In this document: positions 1 through 8,429 of the stretch, in pieces
Layout of the letters: each line of letters begins with the position of its first letter
Numbering within the stretch: position 1 is the first letter of the stretch
Origin: an uncultured delta proteobacterium
GTDB lineage: Bacteria > Bdellovibrionota_C > UBA2361 > OMII01
Assembly (NCBI GenBank): GCA_903904735.1
Contig: CAIVDM010000220.1
Coordinates: forward strand, 28,758-92,757
Direction of reading: 5' to 3'
Length of the DNA: 64,000 nt
Position numbers and translations under genes: made by a program
Notes under the pieces: model-generated
Seen by the model: the letters and a program-made list of their open reading frames with translations, nothing else
Database searches by the model: none
Told to the model about the DNA's origin: nothing

Positions 1-502
1 GTTGGCGCTCTTGTGTCGACATCGTTTAATTAAAATGGGCTCCGTGGAGACATCGCCTACCCTACCCTAAGCGGCGTAGGCCGCCGCAATCCTACCATAG
101 GGGCAAATGGGCATCAAAACACTGGGCTGACCTCGGGTCCGCCGACGATGACCGAGCCTCTAGACAGGCACACGGGCGCAATGGCGCTCTTCCGCGGAAA
201 AGGCTCGTGGAAAAGAGGTCTTTCTAGGCGGGCGCCGGAGTTGTACCAGCCGAGGTGAGAGCGCTAAAGGGTTGAAAGTGTTTAGTGGCGTTCGCATCCG
301 TTGAAGTTTTGGTGCGATGTGACATATAACTGTACAACGTAGTGCTCGCCGCTGGTGTTCAAGAAAGTATGGATACTGACCGACCTCCCATCTAACGAAG
401 GACTACGTGCTATACAGAACCTATAGAACTTGAGATGGGAAAGCCGATTTGCACACCGCGGATCTACCCTGGTAGCGTTGCACCGACTTGACTCTGGCTT
501 AT
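1..502. other. Intergenic stretch before the SGNH hydrolase gene
   Basis: No convincing gene is seen on either strand. The open frames here are short and lack ribosome-binding sites or recognisable sequence. A small perfect GCGGC/GCCGC stem lies near position 72. The window edge may cut a gene's regulatory region, but nothing identifies one. Confidence 0.5.
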
Positions 503-1243
503 ATGAAGATGCGTATGAAACTTTCCCTGCACATTTTAGTCGCCACGCTCTCACTCATCGCCGCGATGTCACCCGCGTTGGCCTGTCCAGCTGTTGGCGG
601 TCTACCCGATGTTAACTGCGACGGAACCGCGACTGTAGTAGTTGTGGGAGACAGCCTCGTTTCCGGGATCGGTGACACGAAGAACGAGGGTAAAGGGGGG
701 TATGTACTTCGCACCCAGAGCGAGTTCCGTGAGGCGACATTTTTTCGACGTGGGACACCAGGACTCCGCACAGTTCCTCTACTACAGAAGCTTAAGAAGA
801 CTTTTCTAACGCCTCTTGAGTCAGACTTCGCGCAAGAACTACTCACTGCCGACCTCGTGGTGCTGGATGTGGGAAGAAACGATCGATGGCTCATGGGGCT
901 ACCTTCAGCGACTTTTCGTAACCTCAAAAAGGCGCGTGGTATAATTGAGCAATCAACGCTTGAACAGAGTGGAAAGGCCCCGCTCGTGGTGCTTGCAGTT
1001 CTGATGTTACCGAATCGGGGATCACAGGGACCGTGGGTTAAGGAGCTCAACGAGATTATCTTCTCATCTCACTCGAAAGCTCATCCAGCGGACCTCCGAT
1101 TTGACCAAGTGAGTAAGCGCCTCTTGTCACCTGATAGCATACATCCAACCTCAAAGGGCTATGCCGCCCTCTCTAAGGTTTTCACGTCATACCTTAAGAA
1201 CGAGTATCCCAAATACGTCGCCGCCCGTGGTGGCGACCAGTAG
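503..1243 (+). CDS. Secreted SGNH/GDSL-family hydrolase
   Basis: A probable exported esterase or lipase-like hydrolase of about 246 residues. The N-terminus (ATG at 503) is a classic signal peptide, MKMRMKLSLHILVATLSLIA, ending in an SPALA-type cleavage site. The mature part begins with the SGNH block I, VVVGDSLVSG, holding the nucleophilic Ser. VLDVGRND near residues 120-127 fits the block with the catalytic Asn. DSIHPTSKGY near residue 217 carries the Asp and His of block V. The open frame extends to a TTG at 488, but ATG 503 begins directly with the charged n-region; no strong Shine-Dalgarno marks either. Substrate cannot be told from sequence. It stands alone, on the same strand as the broken HD-domain gene 5 bases downstream. 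Confidence 0.8.
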   Translation: MKMRMKLSLHILVATLSLIAAMSPALACPAVGGLPDVNCDGTATVVVVGDSLVSGIGDTKNEGKGGYVLRTQSEFREATFFRRGTPGLRTVPLLQKLKKTFLTPLESDFAQELLTADLVVLDVGRNDRWLMGLPSATFRNLKKARGIIEQSTLEQSGKAPLVVLAVLMLPNRGSQGPWVKELNEIIFSSHSKAHPADLRFDQVSKRLLSPDSIHPTSKGYAALSKVFTSYLKNEYPKYVAARGGDQ

Positions 1244-1248
1244 ATTCC

Positions 1249-1837
1249 ATGTCGAGCCACGCTAGATGTATAGAGTCGCAGTTCGCCTTCCTTATTGAGG
1301 CGGACCAGCTAAAGAATGTACTAAGAAGAGTCTCGACGAATAACGACCCAACTCCGCGGAGCATTCCTGGAACGTCATACTGCTGGCGCTCACGTTAGCG
1401 AGCACTCCAATGAGCCAGTTAATCTCTTGAAGGTGGCAACCATGTTAGCGCTTCACGACATCGTCGAGATTGATGTGGGAGACACATTTCACTACCACAA
1501 GAGCGCCGACACCAGCGTCGCCGAGCGTGCGGCAGCCTCACGAATTTTCGGTCTACTACCCGAAGATCAGCGGGAGTCGTATTCAGCGCTGTGGCGCGAG
1601 TTTGAGGAGCGTCAGACCCCGGAGGCTCGTTTCGCGGCGGCAGTCGATCGTATTTGGCCGATCTTTCAAAATATCGCGCACAGAGGTGGAACCTGGAAGG
1701 AGTTCGGCGTCTCCTTATCCGCCGCTAAAGAGAAAAACTGCCACGTTACTCAAGGCTCCAGCTCAATATGGGACTATGTCTCACACCTGATGAATCAAGC
1801 CCACAAAAATGGTTTTTTCATGATGGCGCCTCGGTGA
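1249..1837 (+). pseudogene. HD-domain (HD_3/YfbR-like) phosphohydrolase gene, frameshifted twice
   Basis: Three consecutive frames together encode one HD-domain protein of about 196 residues. Frame one starts at ATG 1249 and reads FLIEADQLKNVLRRVSTNN. The second, from about 1344, reads RPNSAEHSWNVILLALTLA, the motif-bearing helix of the family. The third, from 1400, reads EHSNEPVNLLKVATMLALHD and continues in frame to the stop at 1837 through IVEIDVGDTF, with the second metal-binding His-Asp pair. Each junction is repaired by one base: CC for C near 1344 and GG for G near 1399. The family acts on nucleotides or similar phosphoesters. The intact third segment alone (from 1427) would lack the first His of the metal site, so as written no active product is expected. 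Either the gene is decaying or the assembly has two homopolymer errors. Confidence 0.75.
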
Positions 1838-1906
1838 CGGACAAGCCTGCCTTTTAACCGGCGACTCCCTGCCTCTCGAACTCTCCGAGACGAGGCGTCC
1901 ATCACA

Positions 1907-2329
1907 TCAAGAGACCGAGGGAGGTTTTCGAGCTTGGTCAAACAACGCGGTCAGCAAGGGTTTTTCGCGCGCATCAATCGCGTGCAGTGGGCAAAGAAAC
2001 TCAAAGGGATGTTCGACTTCAGTTACAAGCACGCGAAATACAACCGATCTGCCGATTTTCTCCCGAGCGATTGAGATCTCCGTTCCATTGTCCATTTTAG
2101 TCTCATAGGCCTCTTTCCCATCATGGGAACGATTAATCCATCCAAGATTCTCTCTCAGCGCTGTTATCAACAACTTTTCCTGGTCAGGAGAGAGGCGCGT
2201 GATATGAGTGCGCGCCCGATCGACCAGAACGCCAAATGAGGCCACCGCTAGACCGGCTAGCCCCACCGCGAGCGTATCCGTCAATAGCTGTCTGCGGTTC
2301 AAGGAATTAGCTGATTGTGTCTGATGCAT
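1907..2329 (-). CDS. Small protein with Tat-like signal, function unknown
   Basis: A 140-residue protein not recognised as any named family. The N-terminus has NRRQLLTD followed by a hydrophobic stretch (roughly residues 17-36), resembling a twin-arginine signal or signal anchor. The rest is a soluble domain with alternating charged and hydrophobic residues, with no Cys or His pattern pointing to a cofactor beyond a single CPLHAI motif. ATG 2329 has an AAAGGA element about 12 bases upstream. It is transcribed toward the HD pseudogene, so the two genes converge at about 1840-1905. An exported or membrane-anchored role is inferred from the signal only. Confidence 0.6.
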   Translation of the reverse strand: MHQTQSANSLNRRQLLTDTLAVGLAGLAVASFGVLVDRARTHITRLSPDQEKLLITALRENLGWINRSHDGKEAYETKMDNGTEISIAREKIGRSVVFRVLVTEVEHPFEFLCPLHAIDAREKPLLTALFDQARKPPSVS

Positions 2330-2729
2330 CGTTATTCAAGTCCTTTGACTATATAAGGGAGAACCCATGAGGACACGATGAGACAAGCTGCCGCTTGATA
2401 GCACGCGTCTCTGGGTGATCTCGATGTTATGTTGTGTCGTATCAGCGTGGGATCGCCAAGTCGGTGGAGCTTCTAAGCTCGCGCCAGGCTTCGGTGCCTA
2501 GAGGGAGGTACGACGTGACGAGAGTGTACGCCTCCGCTGTTTGGTATTCAAGTGCCGTAGCGCCACATATTTGATGGCTAATCTTCGCCATGATCCTCAC
2601 GACGTCGTGCTTCAACTAAAAGCAGAACGAATCACGCGCGTTAATCTTTGACAGGACTCTCTCATGGCGCGTTTCTGCCACGTTGAGCTCAATTTGGTCG
2701 ATATGATATCCACTCGCCTGACGCCGCGG
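2330..2729. other. 400-base intergenic region downstream of clpX (copy 1)
   Basis: No supported gene. It contains a degenerate copy of the GGAGCTTCTAGCTCC-type palindrome at about 2464-2482; better copies occur at 9735 and 9809. The stretch must also hold the promoter of the minus-strand gene ending at 1907, but no strong -35/-10 pair is evident. Confidence 0.45.
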
Positions 2730-3989
2730 TCATCCCGCAATCGCCTCTTTGTGGTAGACCTTCACAGGTTGCTGGAGTCCATTGACCACCTCGGGGGTGA
2801 TGACCACCTCTTTGATGCCGGAGTTACTCGGCACATCGTACATCACTTCCAACATGCACGATTCGATGATCGAGCGTAATCCGCGTGCCCCTGTTTTCTT
2901 TTCCAGCGCCTTGATCGCGATAGCGTCCAGCGCGTCTGAGGTAAAGGTAAGCTCCACGCCTTCCATACCTAAGAGCGCCTGGTACTGCTTGATCAGAGCG
3001 TTCTTTGGCTTCGACAGGATCTCGACGAGTGCCACTTTGTCAAGCGGGTCGAGACATGACACCACCGGGAGTCTCCCGATGAACTCAGGTATCATTCCAA
3101 ACTTCAGCAGATCCTCGGTCTCTAATTTAGAAAGGAGGTTATCCTTCTTCTCATTCATCGAAACGATATTCTGAGTCGTCCCGAATCCGAGGCTCTTCTT
3201 GCCGATACGCTGACCGATCATGCGCTCGACTCCGTCGAACGCTCCACCCACGATAAACAGGATGTTAGACGTATCGACCTGAATGAAGTCTTGTTGCGGA
3301 TGCTTACGACCACCTTTAGGCGGAACGTTCGCTTTGGTTCCCTCGATGATCTTTAAGAGCGCCTGCTGAACACCCTCGCCCGACACATCACGAGTTACCG
3401 ATGGAGTGTCGCTCTTGCGCGCGATCTTATCGATCTCGTCGATGTAGACAATCCCACGCTGGGTCTTTTCAATATCGTAATCCGCCGCTTGCAGAAGATT
3501 GACGATGATGTTCTCCACGTCCTCTCCGACGTACCCCGCTTCCGTGAGACTCGTCGCGTCAGCGATTGTGAACGGCACATCAAGAACACGAGCGAGTGTT
3601 TGAGCTAGTAACGTCTTGCCGGAGCCAGTCGGTCCGATGAGCAAGATGTTAGACTTTTGAAGCTCTACTGTGCTCTTCGCGGTCTTGTTGCTCTGAATTC
3701 GCTTGTAGTGGTTGTGCACCGCGACTGAGAGCACCTTTTTGGCGTGATCCTGCCCGATGATATAGTCATCGAGCGCGGTCTTTATGTCTTTGGGAGTCGG
3801 AACGGCGACACGGGCTGTTTGAACCCCGGCATCCTCAAGCTCCTCAGTGAGGATGTCGTTACAAAGGTCTACACATTCATCGCAGATGTAAACCGAGGGA
3901 CCCGCCACGAGCTTACGCACCTCATCCTGCGTTTTACCGCAGAAAGAGCAAATTAAGTTACCGCCGCCTTTACCGTTATCCTTTGCCAT
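2730..3989 (-). CDS. clpX: ATP-dependent Clp protease ATP-binding subunit ClpX (copy 1, isolated)
   Basis: A full-length ClpX of 419 residues: a hexameric AAA+ unfoldase that feeds substrates to ClpP or remodels proteins alone. The N-terminal zinc-binding domain has paired cysteines, [10 protein letters not shown] and [10 protein letters not shown]. Walker A is GPTGSGKT, Walker B is [10 protein letters not shown], and the GYVGEDVEN and RGLRSIIES segments are typical. The IGF-type loop used to dock on ClpP appears as [13 protein letters not shown]. Unlike the second copy at 19764-21032, it is not beside clpP or lon. It stands alone between a small unknown gene and a long intergenic region. ATG 3989 is preceded by GAAGGGA. 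The two copies differ at many positions, so this is an old paralogue, not a recent duplication. Confidence 0.95.
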   Translation of the reverse strand: MAKDNGKGGGNLICSFCGKTQDEVRKLVAGPSVYICDECVDLCNDILTEELEDAGVQTARVAVPTPKDIKTALDDYIIGQDHAKKVLSVAVHNHYKRIQSNKTAKSTVELQKSNILLIGPTGSGKTLLAQTLARVLDVPFTIADATSLTEAGYVGEDVENIIVNLLQAADYDIEKTQRGIVYIDEIDKIARKSDTPSVTRDVSGEGVQQALLKIIEGTKANVPPKGGRKHPQQDFIQVDTSNILFIVGGAFDGVERMIGQRIGKKSLGFGTTQNIVSMNEKKDNLLSKLETEDLLKFGMIPEFIGRLPVVSCLDPLDKVALVEILSKPKNALIKQYQALLGMEGVELTFTSDALDAIAIKALEKKTGARGLRSIIESCMLEVMYDVPSNSGIKEVVITPEVVNGLQQPVKVYHKEAIAG

Positions 3990-4473
3990 GGCTGTATCCC
4001 TTCAAAAACTATAAGGAAAAACCTCTTAATACATAAGATGCGCGAACCCCTGAATTGGATTGCGTCTATGTACACTGAGGAGGCGCGGAACGTTAGGCGT
4101 AAACTCCCTTACATTCATGGTCGGACGTTTTCCAGATTACTTTAGAAACCGTGCTTCTTACGTAGACCCTTTGATGAGCCGAGAGCTCACAGTCCTCACA
4201 TATCCTCTGGTAGTCACCGAGCCCAAGGGCAACCGTTTGAATCGACTACTTTATCTAGTTCACGCGTGTTCCGCCTGTTCGCTGTCGCGCAAGTCACAAG
4301 GGTGCGTTTTCCGACATTTTGGATGGCACGACAGAGGCCAATGGTATCTAATACGGGGGTTAGCTCAACGAATGCTCATCATGTCGCGACCCGCCAACCC
4401 GCAATACGGTTGTCTGGAAGCTTATTGAATCTCCACTAGAAAATGAAGCATCTTGGTTGAAGCCGGAGGAACT
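3990..4473. other. Intergenic region upstream of clpX copy 1
   Basis: Holds the divergent control region of clpX copy 1 and the small plus-strand gene at 4474. A plus-strand frame at 4060-4428 was considered and rejected. A TATAGT hexamer lies about 25 bases before the clpX start (minus strand), without a good -35 partner. Confidence 0.4.
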
Positions 4474-4746
4474 ATGGAAAAATTCAAAATCAATGACCGC
4501 GTTCGTAGATTGCCGTACACGATCACTTTGCCGAAGGATGGCTCAGCCTCATTAGACAGCGTTGACGGTGAGGTGGAGACAACTACGTTTTCGACTCGCG
4601 GGTGCATCGGAACGGTAAAAGCTCTGCGAGAGGAAACCACGTTGGCTCAGCAAGAATCGCGAGCGCGCTCTGTCATGGTGCAGGTATTGTGGGATACTGG
4701 CACTCTCTCGTACCACGGACCTGAGTCCTTAGAGCAAGCGCGCTAA
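4474..4746 (+). CDS. Small SH3/KOW-like protein, function unknown
   Basis: A 90-residue protein beginning MEKFKINDRVRRLP. ATG 4474 sits four bases after a strong GGAGGA, which favours it over the upstream GTG at 4453. Two segments, FKINDRVR and GCIGTVKALREE, followed by VMVQVLWDTGTLSYHGPESL, give the pattern of small beta-barrel (SH3-like/KOW) proteins, where a GxVGxV turn is followed by a VxWDxG strand. No Cys-based metal site is present. It has no co-directional neighbours, so context gives no role. Nucleic-acid or protein binding is plausible for the fold but is inference. Confidence 0.65.
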   Translation: MEKFKINDRVRRLPYTITLPKDGSASLDSVDGEVETTTFSTRGCIGTVKALREETTLAQQESRARSVMVQVLWDTGTLSYHGPESLEQAR

Positions 4747-5022
4747 ACCATCCGCGCCGCTCCATCAACGTATTCATTAACCTCGATAGCGTAGTTTCGT
4801 GTAACTATTCACGGACGCACGCAACGCGCACCCTCTGTACAGGGCGTGGCCGCGGGCAACGTCGCGGTAGTACCACGATATGGCGCCCCTCACGAGCACA
4901 TCCCGATTAGGTGCTGGTGCTAATGATCCCCCGCTAAACGGCAGTTTTAGTTAGCATATGTCCTATCACGACATTGGAGATCACGGGGATAGTTACCAGC
5001 TTTTAGTAATTGTCGGACGAGT

Positions 5023-5622
5023 TTACTGTTTACGAGTTGTGAATCTCGGCTCGCGCCCTTCTATCAGTCGCTGAAGGTTCTCGCGATGACGATACACCAA
5101 CAGCACGGCTATGCATGCCTCGGCCACTACGACATGGTTCGGGAGATTAACCGCCATAGCATACGCGGGAACCGCGAGCGTCGCGCAGATTGACGAGAGG
5201 GAAACTATCCTCTTCGCGACGAACATGCCGATGAAGACCACCAGAGCCACGACCCCGGTTTGAGCCGCGAGCACCAGGATAACCCCCAGCGCTGTCGCTA
5301 CCCCCTTTCCTCCCTTAAGGTACGGCGGCACCGAGAAACAATGCCCCGCCACCACCGTAATGGCGCACAGCGCCACAAAGAGAGGGCTCCCCGAAAGGCC
5401 ACTCGCGGCCGCGACACCAAAGGCGCCTTTAAACATATCTATGAGGAGCGTTACAACTCCCGCCCTCTTCCCCACAACGCGCGACACGTTCGTCGCTCCG
5501 ACATTTCCGCTGCCCACAGCGGTGATGTCCACTCCGTGTATTCGAGCCATTAGATATCCGGTGGGAAAAGCTCCCAGCAGGTAAAACGGAACAAGCGCAA
5601 GCCCTACCAACACACTTGTCAT
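5023..5622 (-). CDS. plsY: Acyl-phosphate:glycerol-3-phosphate acyltransferase PlsY
   Basis: An integral inner-membrane enzyme that transfers the acyl group from acyl-phosphate to sn-glycerol-3-phosphate, the first acylation in phospholipid synthesis. At 199 residues it has the family length and five or so hydrophobic segments. The three PlsY motifs are present: GSGNVGATNVSR near residues 37-48, KGGKGVAT near 104-111 and the C-terminal YRHRENLQRL near 175-184. Its ATG (5622) overlaps the rpe stop in an ATGA arrangement, so the two are translationally coupled. Pairing with rpe is a compact operon rather than an obvious pathway link. Confidence 0.93.
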   Translation of the reverse strand: MTSVLVGLALVPFYLLGAFPTGYLMARIHGVDITAVGSGNVGATNVSRVVGKRAGVVTLLIDMFKGAFGVAAASGLSGSPLFVALCAITVVAGHCFSVPPYLKGGKGVATALGVILVLAAQTGVVALVVFIGMFVAKRIVSLSSICATLAVPAYAMAVNLPNHVVVAEACIAVLLVYRHRENLQRLIEGREPRFTTRKQ

Positions 5623-6284
5623 CCGCGTACCTTCTTAATCGCGTCGGCCCGGTCCGCCGCGCCGAAAATGTAGGATCCTGCCACGAACGCGGAAGCTCCC
5701 GCGACTCGACAAAGCGCCGCTGTCTCATGATTTATTCCGCCGTCGACTTCGATAATCGGACCCGTCGTTGAAATAGTCGCTATTCTTTGGGCTAACTGCC
5801 GTATCTTACCGAGTGAGCTTGGAATAAACGGCTGCCCGCCCCACCCTGGATTCACTGTCATAACGAGGACGAGGTCGCACACCTCAAGCACGTCAAATAT
5901 CGCTTCAATCGGAGTGCCAGGATTGATAGCCACTCCATTTTTCATACCGAGCGATGAAATCGCGGTCAAGGAACGATAGAGGTGGGGGCATGTTTCCTGG
6001 TGAACGATAAGCCGGTCTGCGCCTGCGTGTTTGAAAGCCTCAAAATGCCGCTCTGGTTCAGTAATCATGAGGTGGACATCAAGGAAAAGAGATGTCGAGG
6101 AGCGCAGGGATTGCACTACGTTAGCGCCAAACGTGATCGGGGGCACAAATGAGCCATCCATAACATCGACATGAAGCCAATCGGCGCCCGCCTTCTCTAC
6201 ACTTTCGACCTCTCGCCGAAGGCTGCCGATATCAGCCGCTAAGATCGAGGGCGCCACTACAACCTGTGAACTTGAAGTTTCCAT
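5619..6284 (-). CDS. rpe: Ribulose-phosphate 3-epimerase
   Basis: A TIM-barrel enzyme interconverting ribulose-5-phosphate and xylulose-5-phosphate in the pentose phosphate pathway. Landmarks are VAPSILAADIGSL at the start, the metal/catalytic segment LHVDVMDGSFVPPITFG, DVHLMI, MTVNPGWGGQPFI and IEVDGGINHETA. The length of 221 residues from ATG 6284 matches the family. A longer open frame reaches 6389, but the extra 35 residues would overlap the control region of the plus-strand gene at 6443 and have no counterpart in the family. The stop overlaps the plsY start. Confidence 0.93.
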   Translation of the reverse strand: METSSSQVVVAPSILAADIGSLRREVESVEKAGADWLHVDVMDGSFVPPITFGANVVQSLRSSTSLFLDVHLMITEPERHFEAFKHAGADRLIVHQETCPHLYRSLTAISSLGMKNGVAINPGTPIEAIFDVLEVCDLVLVMTVNPGWGGQPFIPSSLGKIRQLAQRIATISTTGPIIEVDGGINHETAALCRVAGASAFVAGSYIFGAADRADAIKKVRG

Positions 6285-6442
6285 ATCTGGTCTGACTGTA
6301 CCGCATCTTTTCGAGCATGCCATCCCCCTCCAGGGCACTTGGAATGAAACCTGCATCCACCTTTGAGAGCGCCATCGGATGGCTCTCAATTTTGACCCTT
6401 CTGAATGAGGGGTCAGTAACTAACTCAAGGAGAGTTAAGGCC

Positions 6443-7429
6443 ATGGAAACGGTTCAAAACACTACTCAAACTCCATCGACGCAGGGGATTCCAGCCTCTA
6501 CGCCTCAGTCCAAGCCCGCCGCTACTGGCGGGGAATTTGACCAGACTCTAAAGGCATTCATAGCCCCCAATGAGGGCAACAAAGTCAGCGAAGAGGAATT
6601 ATTTTCCGCCCTCGTACAAGAACGCATAAAGAAGACCCAGGGAGATGGCGCGCTGGGAGAGTTCACCACGGTTCTCAACAGTTGCAAGTCTCGTATGCGC
6701 AAGGCCGATGGGTACGTGCCGGTTGAGGAAGCCACAAAGCAAGCGCTCATTGAGTTCAAAGAAGCAAAGAAGATCTCACAGGAAGAGGTTGATAAGATTT
6801 ATTCAGAAAGCTTCGCGGCGGCGCAACTCGACGAGAATAAGGAAGCGCTCTTTGATGGGCGAGGTGGCGCAAACGATCCAACTATCGCCGTGGCGTCCAT
6901 GGAGCAAGCTCTGCTTCTCAGCCGAGCGAAGATAGAGAGTTTCGACAGTGGAACAGCGAAAGCTGATATTCGCTCCATTTCAGAGGCTGCCACGGGCAAA
7001 GCTGTCGGCACTGCTGGGTCCGAAGCAGTGACAGGCACGGATGCGGGATTCCTCTTTAAACCAACTTCTGAGAGCGATGGTAAATTGGTTGTACTCCTAC
7101 CCGCTCGGCTTACCGGGCTGGTGAGTGGACTGTCGCTTATTGGACCCGACGGACAGGTTCTTGAGTCAGGACGTTATAGAGGAGTTGGCAACGGTGGTAG
7201 AGAGCACTTCCGCTTCTCGAAGCCTGGCGGCCAGTATCCGAACGGATCGACAGTGCAGGCGAAGTTAGTTACTGGAGAGATCGTCAGATACCTCATCAGC
7301 AACACATCACAGCGTACGGAAAACACGGCTGCCACAGGAGAGGGAGACGCTACTCGGTCCAGTACCGGGCCCTCGAGTACTAGCGGAACCAATCCTCCGT
7401 CGAGCTCAAAAACAAACGCTTCCCTTTAG
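6443..7429 (+). CDS. Uncharacterised protein upstream of motAB
   Basis: A 328-residue protein from ATG 6443 (AAGGAG 12 bases upstream and TAAGG nearer). There is no signal peptide or membrane segment. The N-terminal 35 residues are Thr/Pro/Gln-rich and low complexity. Residues about 36-190 are helical and charged. Residues about 200-295 form a compact domain with SESDGKLVVLLP, SGRYRGVGNGGREHFRFSKP and a YLISNTSQR segment. The last 30 residues are Ser/Thr/Gly-rich and disordered. The gene lies 119 bases upstream of motA on the same strand, so a motility or envelope role is possible by context only. I do not recognise the family. Confidence 0.65.
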   Translation: METVQNTTQTPSTQGIPASTPQSKPAATGGEFDQTLKAFIAPNEGNKVSEEELFSALVQERIKKTQGDGALGEFTTVLNSCKSRMRKADGYVPVEEATKQALIEFKEAKKISQEEVDKIYSESFAAAQLDENKEALFDGRGGANDPTIAVASMEQALLLSRAKIESFDSGTAKADIRSISEAATGKAVGTAGSEAVTGTDAGFLFKPTSESDGKLVVLLPARLTGLVSGLSLIGPDGQVLESGRYRGVGNGGREHFRFSKPGGQYPNGSTVQAKLVTGEIVRYLISNTSQRTENTAATGEGDATRSSTGPSSTSGTNPPSSSKTNASL

Positions 7430-7548
7430 CGCACCACTGTTTTAGAAGACCATAAAGGCTCGTCGCACGAACGACGTTTGCTATTATCTCGTAAAGCTAT
7501 CCCGTTGCTCTTCCGATCCCACTTATGAGCTTATAGGAGGCAGCACTC

Positions 7549-8409
7549 ATGGGAGTAATTCTCGGAGTCATCGGAGTATTAGGAAGCGTACTGATCGGAT
7601 TCGTCGGTCCCGGCGGTCCCGTGGCCGTTCTGTTGCAGCCTTACGAGTTCCTTGTAATCGCGGGTGGTATCGGCTTCACCGTACTCATTTCTCAGCCGGG
7701 ATCGGTGCTGAAGGCGATTACACCGGGGCTGATTGGCGCCATTAAAGGTAGCGGCGTTAGCAAAGCACTCTACAAAGATCTACTCGGCCTGATGGGGATC
7801 GTATTCGATACGATGCGACGCGAGGGAGTGCTCGGTATTGAAGGTGACATCTCTAATCCCCATCAAAGCGCGAAGTTCAATAAGTATCCACTCGCCGCTC
7901 ACAATCACCATATTATGGACACATTCTGTAGCGCGCTTCGTCTCTTTGTCGATGGTGTCGTGAACGCGTTTGAGCTCGATCGCCTGCTCGATTCCGAGAT
8001 CGAGACACATCATGAGGAGGCTCTACTCGCCCCAACCGCGGTAAAGACTATGGCGGACTCCTTTCCAGCGATGGGAATCGTGGCGGCGGTTCTTGGAATT
8101 ATTATTACGATGCAATATCTCGATGGACCACCAACGGAGATCGGACACCACGTCGGAGCCGCTCTTGTAGGAACCATGTTAGGAATCTTTCTTTCATACG
8201 GGCTCGTGGGGCCAGTCGGGACGAAGATGGAGCACAACGTGCGAGACATCACTAACTTGCTCAAGTGCGTTAAGGCGGGACTTGTGTCGTTCGCTGGAGG
8301 AGCGCCACCGTCCGTAGCTCTTGAGTTCGCCCGGAAAACTATCCCAAGCGCGTTTCGACCAACCTCAGAAGAGCTAGAAGAGATCATCAAGGAAAGCAAG
8401 AAGAAGTAA
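7549..8409 (+). CDS. motA: Flagellar motor stator protein MotA
   Basis: A proton- or sodium-conducting stator subunit of 286 residues, of the E. coli MotA length class. Residues 1-60 hold two transmembrane helices and about 172-235 two more. The second pair includes the diagnostic SFPAMGIVAAVLGI segment, which carries the conserved Pro at the ion path. A large charged cytoplasmic loop lies between the pairs, and the C-terminus is strongly basic/acidic. TAGGAGG lies 10 bases before ATG 7549. motB follows 20 bases later. Stators may drive flagella or gliding-type motors; no flagellar structural gene is in the window. Confidence 0.92.
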   Translation: MGVILGVIGVLGSVLIGFVGPGGPVAVLLQPYEFLVIAGGIGFTVLISQPGSVLKAITPGLIGAIKGSGVSKALYKDLLGLMGIVFDTMRREGVLGIEGDISNPHQSAKFNKYPLAAHNHHIMDTFCSALRLFVDGVVNAFELDRLLDSEIETHHEEALLAPTAVKTMADSFPAMGIVAAVLGIIITMQYLDGPPTEIGHHVGAALVGTMLGIFLSYGLVGPVGTKMEHNVRDITNLLKCVKAGLVSFAGGAPPSVALEFARKTIPSAFRPTSEELEEIIKESKKK

Positions 8410-8429
8410 CGTGAACACGGCACAACTAG

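Noticed and set aside
4060..4428. 122-residue plus-strand frame in the clpX upstream gap
   Set aside because: No ribosome-binding site, no domain and no coherent hydrophobic or charge pattern; the real small gene begins at 4474 with a strong GGAGGA.
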